DNA from: DATKDU01 sp035512595
GTDB taxonomy: Bacteria > Planctomycetota > Planctomycetia > Pirellulales > Pirellulaceae
Direction: 5' to 3'
NCBI GenBank assembly: GCA_035512595.1
Contig: DATKDU010000294.1
Location: 1 to 11,316 of the forward strand
Length of the DNA stretch: 11,316 nucleotides
Shown here piece by piece: positions 6,527 to 11,316 of the stretch (positions within the stretch are counted from its first letter, which is position 1; each line of letters opens with the position of its first letter). The position numbers and the translations under genes were made by a program. The notes beneath the pieces were generated by a model, which was not told the DNA's origin, searched no databases, and saw only the letters and a list, made by a program, of their open reading frames with translations.

Positions 6527-6793
6527 GGGGATCTCCAGATTTGGGATTAGCGCACGGCAGTCCTCAACGCAAGAGCCCAGCGCCTGCTGGCAACATCGGC
6601 ACGATCGCTACGGCGATTCTATTGGGAGCAGTTTAAGCCGCCGCACTTGCCGATTCGGAATAAGTTTCCAACAGGCGGCATGCTAGCCTGAACGCTGCAC
6701 GGCAGGGAATTGCCAAGCCTCCGCTCCGCTTCGACAATGGGGCTCCACTGGTTCGACTAACCACGAGTCTCTTTGCCACGGGAATCACCTTCG

Positions 6794-7759
6794 ATGAACC
6801 CCTCTCTGAATCGTCGTCAGGCCATCGGCGCGGCCGGGATCGCCGCTGTTGCCGGAGCCTTGGAAGCTGCCTCGGCAGCCGAGCCGGCAGCCGCTGCGGC
6901 GGCGGCCAAGGAAGTCCGCTACTGCCTCAACATGAGCACGATCCGCGGGCAGAAGCTGCCGGTTCCCGAGCAAGTCGATGTGGCCGCCAAGGCGGGTTAC
7001 GACGCCATCGAGCCGTGGATGGGGGATCTGCACCAGTTCATTGCAGCCGGCGGCAGTGCGGCCGATCTCAAAAAGCGGATTGCCGACGCCGGGCTGACGG
7101 TGGAGAGCGCCATCGGTTTTGCCGAGTGGATCGTCGATGACGACGCTCGCCGCGCCGCAGGGCTGGAAAACGCCAAGAAAGACATGGACCTGATCCGCAG
7201 GATTGGCGGAACGCGGATTGCCGCCCCGCCGAGCGGAGCAACGCAGCAGGCCGATCTTAACCTGTTCAAAGCGGCGGAGCGGTATCGCGATTTGCTCTTG
7301 CTCGGCGACCAACTCGACGTAACGCCGCAGGTCGAAGTGTGGGGCTTTTCCAAGAGCCTCAGCCGCCTTGGTGAAACCGCGCTCGTGGCCATCGAGGCCC
7401 GGCATCGGCGGGCGTGCATCCTGCCCGATGTCTATCACCTCTACAAAGGCGGCAGTGAGTTTGCCGCGCTGCGGATGCTTTCCGGTCAGGCGGTGCACGT
7501 CTTTCACATGAACGATTACCCGGCTGAGCCGCCGCGCGAGCGGATTGCCGACAAGGACCGCGTCTATCCTGGGGACGGCGTCGCCCCGCTGACGCAGATT
7601 CTCCGCGACCTCTTCTCGGTCGGCTTCCGCGGCGTCCTGTCGCTGGAGCTGTTCAATCCCGAGTACTGGAAGCAGGACGCGCTATTGGTGGCCAGGACGG
7701 GCCTGGAAAAGATGAAAGCGGCGGTGGCGAAGGCGGCGAAGGCGGCGGTGGCGGGATAA
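6794..7759 (+). CDS. Tat-exported sugar isomerase/epimerase-like TIM-barrel protein (AP_endonuc_2)
   Basis: A 321-residue protein. It begins with a twin-arginine signal (NRRQAIGAAGIAAVAGALEAASA), so it is exported folded, probably with its metal bound. The barrel runs from about residue 41 (VRYCLNMSTIRG) to 305. Candidate metal ligands, placed by family pattern, are E181 (QVEVWGF), D212 (PDVYHLYKGG), H238 (FHMND) and E285 (LSLELFN). The family includes xylose-isomerase-like, IolE and hydroxypyruvate isomerase enzymes. In planctomycetes many act on oxidised sugars, and the substrate here is unknown. I chose the ATG at 6794 because a longer TTG start at 6773 would put extra residues before the Tat motif; the ribosome binding site is weak. 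The C-terminus is a low-complexity KAAVAKAAKAAVAG tail. The gene stands alone, ending 5 bp before a long hairpin. Confidence 0.85.
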   Translation: MNPSLNRRQAIGAAGIAAVAGALEAASAAEPAAAAAAAKEVRYCLNMSTIRGQKLPVPEQVDVAAKAGYDAIEPWMGDLHQFIAAGGSAADLKKRIADAGLTVESAIGFAEWIVDDDARRAAGLENAKKDMDLIRRIGGTRIAAPPSGATQQADLNLFKAAERYRDLLLLGDQLDVTPQVEVWGFSKSLSRLGETALVAIEARHRRACILPDVYHLYKGGSEFAALRMLSGQAVHVFHMNDYPAEPPRERIADKDRVYPGDGVAPLTQILRDLFSVGFRGVLSLELFNPEYWKQDALLVARTGLEKMKAAVAKAAKAAVAG

Positions 7760-7764
7760 TCACT

Positions 7765-7826
7765 CGTAGGACGGCCTTTCCAGGCTGTCCCGCTTTCACA
7801 AGACGGCCTGGAAAGGCCGTCCTACG
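7765..7826. terminator. Long perfect hairpin between convergent genes, possible bidirectional terminator
   Basis: Arms 7765-7785 and 7806-7826 are perfectly complementary over 21 bp. Pairing continues inward for four more pairs (one G-U wobble), leaving a 12-nt loop. It starts 5 bp after the stop of the plus-strand TIM-barrel gene and ends 2 bp before the stop of the minus-strand RidA gene, the expected place for a shared terminator. There is no T-run. The sequence (GTAGGACGGCCTTTCCAGGC) looks like another dispersed planctomycete repeat. Confidence 0.55.
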
Positions 7827-7828
7827 GC

Positions 7829-8227
7829 TCAGTCCTCGACGACCGCCGTCACCTCGATCTCGATCAGCCAATCCAGCCCCGCGAGGGCCGTCACGCCGAC
7901 CAGCGTGCTGGCCGGCGGTTGATCGGCGGCAAAATACCGGCTGCGGACCTCGCGAATGATCGGCAGGTACTCGGGCTTAAACCCGACGACATACACCCGC
8001 GAATTGACCACGTCCCGAAACGTCGCGCCGGCTGCGGCCAGCGCGGCCTTCAGGTTCTCGAACGTCCGCTCGGTCTGCGCCTTGAGGTCTTTGGAAACGA
8101 GTTGCCCCCGCTCGTCAATGCCGGCCTGTCCGGAGACGTGGATCGTCTTGCCGCCGCTGGTGGCGACGACGTGCGTCCAGCCAAAGGTGCGATTCAGGGC
8201 GGGCGGATTGAGGAATTCTTTGGGCAT
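7829..8227 (-). CDS. RidA/YjgF/YER057c-family protein lacking the canonical Arg
   Basis: A 132-residue protein, the usual length for the family. Family landmarks are HVSGQAG (residues 30-36), TERTFENLKAALAAAG, VVNSRVYVV and the terminal LIEIEVTAV strand. RidA enzymes hydrolyse reactive 2-aminoacrylate and other enamines/imines released by PLP enzymes; they act as cytoplasmic trimers. The substrate-binding Arg (R105 of E. coli RidA, in the stretch ARSCVEV) aligns with S107 here (ASTLVGV). This places it outside the classical deaminases and with Rid groups of unclear activity. I chose the ATG at 8227; an ORF extending to 8317 overlaps ybeY and is not family-like. No Shine-Dalgarno is visible. 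It is the third gene after an aminotransferase and ybeY, 22 bp downstream of ybeY's stop, so translation may be coupled. A link to the PLP aminotransferase is plausible. Confidence 0.9.
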   Translation of the reverse strand: MPKEFLNPPALNRTFGWTHVVATSGGKTIHVSGQAGIDERGQLVSKDLKAQTERTFENLKAALAAAGATFRDVVNSRVYVVGFKPEYLPIIREVRSRYFAADQPPASTLVGVTALAGLDWLIEIEVTAVVED

Positions 8228-8249
8228 AGGAGAGGTTGGAGATCGGAGG

Positions 8250-8699
8250 TCAGAGGTGGCCCTCATCGTACCGCGGGACGAGGCCGAAAAGGGCCAGGTA
8301 CTTTCGCTCGGCATCACGCATCGCCCGCTTGGCCCCGGGGTTCAGATCGTCGTAGCCGACCAGGTGCAGTGCGCCGTGGATGGCGTACAGGAGCACTTCG
8401 TCGTCGGCATTCCAGCCGTAGCGGGCCGCTTCGCGGGACGCGCAGTCGAAGCTGACGACGATCTGCCCGTCGAGATGCTCCCCGTCGCGCGCCAGGACGA
8501 AGCTCAGCACGTCGGTGGGATAGTCGTGATCGAGGTACCGGCGGTTGAGCTCGTGCATCCGCGCATCGTCCACGACGGCAATGCTCACTTCGCCGCCAGT
8601 GATGCCCGCGTCCGCGAGGACCGCTTTTACCGCGCGGCGGAGCCGAGTGCCGTCGAATTCGGCGGACGGATGCTCGCGAGCGATGTCAATGTCCAGCAT
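8250..8699 (-). CDS. ybeY: Endoribonuclease YbeY (16S rRNA maturation factor)
   Basis: A 149-residue protein of the UPF0054 family, a near-universal bacterial metal-dependent RNase involved in 3' maturation of 16S rRNA and ribosome quality control. Seen here: SIAVVDDARMHELNRRYL, then PTDVLSFVL (61-69), and the metal motif HGALHLVGYDD (108-118). The usual motif is HGxLHLxGYDH, so the third ligand is Asp instead of His, which could still bind zinc. I recall YDD in other planctomycetes. Two adjacent ATGs (8702 and 8699) are possible. I prefer 8699 because a GAGG lies 5 nt before it, and residues MLDIDIA then begin the protein as in relatives. The start and its ribosome binding site lie at the edge of a dispersed repeat; an ORF reaching 8849 is only the antisense-frame reading of the aminotransferase's end. 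It lies in an operon between the aminotransferase and ridA-like genes. Confidence 0.92.
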   Translation of the reverse strand: MLDIDIAREHPSAEFDGTRLRRAVKAVLADAGITGGEVSIAVVDDARMHELNRRYLDHDYPTDVLSFVLARDGEHLDGQIVVSFDCASREAARYGWNADDEVLLYAIHGALHLVGYDDLNPGAKRAMRDAERKYLALFGLVPRYDEGHL

Positions 8700-8703
8700 C
8701 ATA

Positions 8704-8740
8704 CCCTCACCCCAGCCCTCGCCCAGAGGGAGAGGGAGTG
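8704..8740. repeat. Dispersed GC-rich palindromic repeat at the aminotransferase/ybeY junction
   Basis: The minus-strand readings TLPLPLGEGWGEG and TPSPSGRGLG, and plus-strand PSPQPSPRGRG, are peptides I recall as common spurious translations of an intergenic repeat in many bacteria. The core forms a hairpin, 8716-8724 with 8728-8736 (8 bp and one G/A mismatch) around AGA. It carries the aminotransferase stop codon (8707-8709) and ybeY's ribosome binding site. Confidence 0.6.
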
Positions 8741-9666
8741 TTAGGCGTTGATCGCGCTGCAAACCGCGCGGCCTGAGCCGCGATCTCGACCCCCACTGCT
8801 TTCGACCACGCATCGAGCAGGGCCTTGACCACCGGGCCGCAGCGGCCATGTCGGATCGGTTGGCCGTTGAGACGCGTCACCGGCCACACGCAGGGGCTGG
8901 TGCTGCACAGCATCACCTCGCCGGCGGCGGCAATGTCGGCCGGCGCCAGCCGCCGATGGACGAACGGAATCTTCAGTGCCGCGGCCAACTCCTCGAGCAT
9001 CCCCACGCTGACGCCAGGCAGGATCACCTCGCGCGGCGGGGAAACCAGCCCTTCGCGGGGGACGAAAATCAGCACGTTGGCCGTCGAGGCCTCGACGACC
9101 TGGCCGCTCTCGTCCAAGAGCAGCGCCCGCGCGCCGGGCTCCCGTTCGCGGGCCTCCTTGTCCGCCAGGTAGTAGTGCATCCGGCTGCGACACTTGAGCT
9201 CCGCGGGCCAGCAAGCAGTCGGCACCTGCCGTGCGCTGCTGACGACCAGCGACTGGCCGCGCTCGTACTTGTCGTGCCACAGATGAAACGGCAGCGGGTA
9301 GGTGTGCATGCCGATCGTCGGGCCGCTCGCCGGCACCGCGGCGGAAAATGCCCCGTACGTGCCGGGCGTGACGAAGATCGACAGCCCCAAATCATCCGCC
9401 GGATCGAGCAGGGCGTGATTCCGTGCCGCCAGTTCCTCCGCCACGCGCCCGATCTCCGCCAGCGGCATTCCCGGATCGACACCGATGATTTCCAGCGAAT
9501 GAGCCAGTCGAGCCAGATGTTTTTCCAGGCGAAACAGCTTGCCGCCAAACGTGCGGAGCTGCTCGGCGACCGTCACCCCCTGCACGAAGCCGGCGTCGGT
9601 GACGGGAATGACGGCTGACTGGGAGTCAAGAATCTGTCCGTTAAGATAAGCGACGGGCTGTGGCAT
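8707..9666 (-). CDS. Class IV PLP aminotransferase (D-amino-acid / branched-chain type)
   Basis: A 319-residue fold-type IV enzyme. The N-terminal YLNGQILDSQSAVIPVTDAGF is typical of D-alanine/branched-chain aminotransferases and aminodeoxychorismate lyase. The predicted Schiff-base lysine is K158 (ELKCRSRMHYYLADKEA). E192 in VVEASTANVLIF is the expected contact of the pyridine nitrogen, and CSTSPCVWPV (254-263) matches the phosphate/carboxylate loop. The exact reaction cannot be assigned. It acts in the cytoplasm. It heads an operon with ybeY and a RidA-like gene, which fits because RidA proteins protect PLP enzymes. The last 10-12 residues (PNTPSPSGRGLG) are encoded by a dispersed repeat and are not family sequence, so the natural end was probably near residue 305. 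No good ribosome binding site precedes the ATG. Confidence 0.87.
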   Translation of the reverse strand: MPQPVAYLNGQILDSQSAVIPVTDAGFVQGVTVAEQLRTFGGKLFRLEKHLARLAHSLEIIGVDPGMPLAEIGRVAEELAARNHALLDPADDLGLSIFVTPGTYGAFSAAVPASGPTIGMHTYPLPFHLWHDKYERGQSLVVSSARQVPTACWPAELKCRSRMHYYLADKEAREREPGARALLLDESGQVVEASTANVLIFVPREGLVSPPREVILPGVSVGMLEELAAALKIPFVHRRLAPADIAAAGEVMLCSTSPCVWPVTRLNGQPIRHGRCGPVVKALLDAWSKAVGVEIAAQAARFAARSTPNTPSPSGRGLG

Positions 9667-9980
9667 TTCGGATAAGGACTGCGGGGACTCGTCACAGCCT
9701 TGGGATTTTGGATTGGGAAAGAATCGAGCCGTTCGCCAGACACGGCCATCGTCTCATCGCGCCTTCATGAATAGGCATCGCTCGCGCACGCGAATTCCAT
9801 CGTGTTTTAGTCTAGATTGGAATGCGTGAGTGCCGCAAGGCAACGCAAACCGCCGGTCCATCTGGCTGATCGTGCCGATTCCTCTGAGTCAAGCATGCGC
9901 GATGGTAGTTGCGTCGTTGATCGTAATCGTCGGATAATCATCCTCCATCCACATCCCCGACCTCGTTTTCAGGTGCCGCC
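9667..9980. other. Divergent intergenic region, 314 bp
   Basis: It separates the aminotransferase operon (leftward) from the hydroxypyruvate-isomerase-like gene (rightward). An open frame from 9817 runs into the latter gene in another phase and has no protein-like features. Apart from one promoter-like pair at 9909-9938 I see no gene, RNA or strong repeat. The left part contains TTGGGATTTTGGATTGGG, a simple stretch of the kind often found in intergenic DNA. Confidence 0.6.
9909..9938 (+). promoter_or_regulatory. Possible sigma-70-like promoter of the hydroxypyruvate-isomerase-like gene
   Basis: TTGCGT (9909-9914) and GATAAT (9933-9938) are 18 bp apart. GATAAT matches the -10 consensus at 5 of 6 positions; the -35 box matches at only 3. 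Transcription would start near 9946, giving a leader of about 35 nt before the ATG at 9981. Such pairs occur by chance, so this is tentative. Confidence 0.3.
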
Positions 9981-10889
9981 ATGTCCCTCTCCCGCCGTTT
10001 GTTTCTGGGCGCTTCTGCCACGGCCGCTGCTGCCGCGTCAATTCCTGCTTCGCTGCTGGCCGAGGATAAGAAGTCCGAAAACGAAGCCGTCGATGTCGGC
10101 TCGCTCGGCAAGACGAAGAACACGAAGTTCGCCGTCAACGTGCAGATGTGGTGGAACAAGCTGCCGTTTCTGGAGCGGCTCAAGAAGGCCGCCGAGTTCG
10201 GCTTCCCGGCAGTCGAGATTTGGCCCTATCAGGACAAGGATGTGCCGGCGGTGGCGAAGCTGTGCCAGGAGCTGAAGCTCGACATCGCCCAGTTCACCGC
10301 CTGGGGCTTCGAGCCGGGGATGAACAACCCGGCCAACGAGGAGAAGTGCGTGGCGCAGATCGAGGAGGCGTGCCAGGTCGCCCACCAGTGGAGCTGCCCC
10401 AAGATGTGCGTCGTCGCCGGCAATAACCAGAAGGGGATGACCAAGGAGCAGATGCACGAGCAGGTGATCAAGGTCCTCAAGCGGGTCGCGCCGATCGTCG
10501 AGCGGGAGAAGGTGATGCTGATCCTGGAGCCGATGAACGGCCGGGTCGATCATCCGGGGCACTGCCTGTACGGCAGCGAGGACGCGGTGCGAATCTGCCG
10601 GGCCGTCGATTCGCCGATGGTCAAGATCAACTGGGACCTCTACCACATGCACATCAGCGAAGGGGACCTGTGCGGCCACCTCAAGGAGGGCCTCGACCAG
10701 CTCGGCTACATCCAACTGGCCGACCACCCCGGCCGCAACGAGCCGGGCACGGGCGAGATTTATTACCCCCGCGTGATGCGCGAGCTAAAAACCCTCGGCT
10801 ACGACGGCTACGTCGGCCTGGAGCTGCGCCCCAAGACGACTGAGCTGGCCGCGGCGCTGGCGGTCAACAAGATGGACGCGGCGTGGTAA
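9981..10889 (+). CDS. Tat-exported hydroxypyruvate isomerase-like TIM-barrel protein
   Basis: A 302-residue protein with a twin-arginine signal (SRRLFLGASATAAAAASIPASLLA). The barrel begins at about residue 49 (KFAVNVQMWW). The C-terminal half matches Hyi-type enzymes well: LILEPMN with E183, INWDLYHMHISEGD with D219, YIQLADHPGRNEPGTGEI with Q245, and GYVGLEL with E281, the four expected metal ligands. Cytoplasmic Hyi interconverts hydroxypyruvate and tartronate semialdehyde. An exported planctomycete relative more probably acts on a sugar or keto-sugar in the periplasm, so the name gives the family and not the proven activity. The ribosome binding site is weak (CAGGTG). The gene stands alone. 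Its last 15 codons, stop and downstream palindrome are repeated in diverged form 162 bp downstream. Confidence 0.9.
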   Translation: MSLSRRLFLGASATAAAAASIPASLLAEDKKSENEAVDVGSLGKTKNTKFAVNVQMWWNKLPFLERLKKAAEFGFPAVEIWPYQDKDVPAVAKLCQELKLDIAQFTAWGFEPGMNNPANEEKCVAQIEEACQVAHQWSCPKMCVVAGNNQKGMTKEQMHEQVIKVLKRVAPIVEREKVMLILEPMNGRVDHPGHCLYGSEDAVRICRAVDSPMVKINWDLYHMHISEGDLCGHLKEGLDQLGYIQLADHPGRNEPGTGEIYYPRVMRELKTLGYDGYVGLELRPKTTELAAALAVNKMDAAW

Positions 10890-10914
10890 GTAGTCCCCTC
10901 GCTCCGCGAGGGAC
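10843..10914 (+). repeat. Direct repeat, copy 1: 3' end of the Hyi-like gene plus palindrome
   Basis: It covers the end of the codons for ELAAALAVNKMDAAW, the TAA stop and a palindrome (CCCTCGC/GCGAGGG around TCC, 10896-10912). Bases 10862-10914 match 11024-11076 at 49 of 53 positions. The preceding 19 bases match at 15. Confidence 0.8.
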
Positions 10915-10976
10915 AGCAGCGGCAACTTCTCCGCCACAACGATCACCGTCGCCCAAGCGACAACTGCCGATCCTGG

Positions 10977-10993
10977 CCCTTGCGGAGCAAGGG
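10977..10993. repeat. Palindromic repeat between the two direct-repeat copies
   Basis: CCCTTGC and GCAAGGG flank GGA. Read on the minus strand it is CCCTTGCTCCGCAAGGG, the same design as the units at 10896-10912 and 4472-4490 (variable arms around a constant GCTCCGC centre). It is inverted relative to its two neighbours. Confidence 0.6.
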
Positions 10994-11004
10994 GCCTACA
11001 GTCC

Positions 11005-11076
11005 AGCTGGCGGCGGCAATCGCGGTCAACCAGATGGACGCGGCGTGGTGAGTAGTCCCCTCGCTCCGCCAGAGAC
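11005..11076 (+). pseudogene. Direct repeat, copy 2: remnant of the 3' end of a Hyi-like paralogue
   Basis: Counting codon 1 from 11004, it reads QLAAAIAVNQMDAAW followed by TGA, against ELAAALAVNKMDAAW and TAA at the end of the intact gene. The three amino-acid changes are conservative and two further codons differ silently, as expected if this came from a functional, diverged paralogue. Upstream of codon 1 the similarity stops, so nothing remains of the rest of the gene. The downstream palindrome is also present but decayed (CGCTCCGCCAGAG). Confidence 0.6.
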
Positions 11077-11106
11077 ACAGCAGCGGCGAGCGCCAGACCT
11101 CGCGGA

Positions 11107-11316
11107 TCAGCGCCGGTCGTGGGCAGCCGCCGGTAGCTTCCCAGACGCCACGAATCCATCAAACGCTGCCTCGTCCAAATGCCCTTGCAAGTCCAATTGG
11201 GCGCGTACGCCGACGATATCGGCAGGCCGCGGCGCGTCATCCAGCTTGTTGGCCGGCAAGAGCAAGGTGCATCCCGACTGCGGATGCCGCCACTTGCGCT
11301 GATTCTGCTCGATGTC
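11107..11316 (-). CDS. C-terminal part of an unidentified protein, cut by the window edge
   Basis: A minus-strand frame is open from the right edge to a TGA at 11107-11109, giving 69 residues; the start lies outside the window. The peptide reads like a real protein: WRHPQSGCTLLLPANKLDDA, then PADIVGVRAQLDLQGHLDEA, then AFDGFVASGKLP and a short charged tail. Codon third positions are mostly G or C, as in the neighbouring genes. I do not recognise the family. A longer open frame on the plus strand (from 10883) covers the same bases, but its translation is arginine/serine/proline-rich and crosses the repeats. The gene would be convergent with the Hyi-like gene. Confidence 0.5.
   Translation of the reverse strand, partial: DIEQNQRKWRHPQSGCTLLLPANKLDDAPRPADIVGVRAQLDLQGHLDEAAFDGFVASGKLPAAAHDRR

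Noticed and set aside
8228..8317. N-terminal extension of the RidA-family gene to 8317.
   Set aside because: It overlaps the ybeY coding region and has no similarity to RidA N-termini; the protein is full length from 8227.
8702..8849. N-terminal extension of ybeY to 8849.
   Set aside because: The extra residues are the aminotransferase 3' end in another frame plus the dispersed repeat (LPLPLGEGWGEG). YbeY proteins begin at MLDIDIA-like sequence.
10785..11240. A 151-residue minus-strand open frame covering the end of the Hyi-like gene and the region after it.
   Set aside because: It runs antisense to a solid gene and then through the direct repeats. The repeated SLAERGDY peptides are the palindromes in translation. 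Another minus frame (11107-11316) looks far more like protein.

Overview
The window is GC-rich, loosely packed bacterial DNA that looks planctomycetal (best guess Pirellulales). The signs are a secreted DUF1080 (3-keto-disaccharide hydrolase family) protein, two twin-arginine-exported TIM-barrel sugar isomerase-like proteins, an ECF sigma / anti-sigma / PDZ-protein operon, a short Gly/Cys-rich exported protein, and several palindromic intergenic repeats of types I remember from planctomycete genomes. The assignment rests on recognition, not on a search.

Layout: (1) 1-1091 (+), the 3' part of a phenylacetate-CoA-ligase-like adenylating enzyme. (2) 1232-1897 (-), a secreted DUF1080 protein. It is divergent, with only 49 bp between, from (3) 1947-3053 (+), a shortened MnmE-like GTPase without the C-terminal Cys motif of true MnmE. 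(4) 3186-5755 (+), an operon of ECF sigma factor, membrane anti-sigma factor and periplasmic PDZ/coiled-coil protein. A pair of inverted palindromes lies before the PDZ gene. Downstream come four consecutive hairpins; the last is a rho-independent terminator, and two of the others carry UNCG and GNRA tetraloops. (5) 6047-6526 (-), the Gly/Cys-rich secreted protein. (6) 6794-7759 (+), the first Tat-exported TIM-barrel protein, ending at a long hairpin. (7) 9666-7829 (-), an operon of class IV aminotransferase, ybeY and a RidA-family gene. A dispersed repeat sits exactly at the aminotransferase/ybeY junction. (8) 9981-10889 (+), a hydroxypyruvate-isomerase-like Tat-exported protein. Its last 15 codons and downstream palindrome are present again, diverged, 162 bp further on. 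(9) 11107-11316 (-), the C-terminal part of an unidentified gene.

Functional reading: the DUF1080 protein and the two exported TIM barrels fit extracytoplasmic sugar or glycoside processing. The sigma, anti-sigma and PDZ genes look like an envelope-signalling unit whose transcript ends in a structured 3' region. The aminotransferase and RidA-like protein fit PLP chemistry plus reactive enamine/imine clean-up, although this RidA lacks the usual catalytic Arg. No tRNA, rRNA, CRISPR array, transposase or phage gene was seen. The 140 bp at 1092-1231 contain nothing I can identify.
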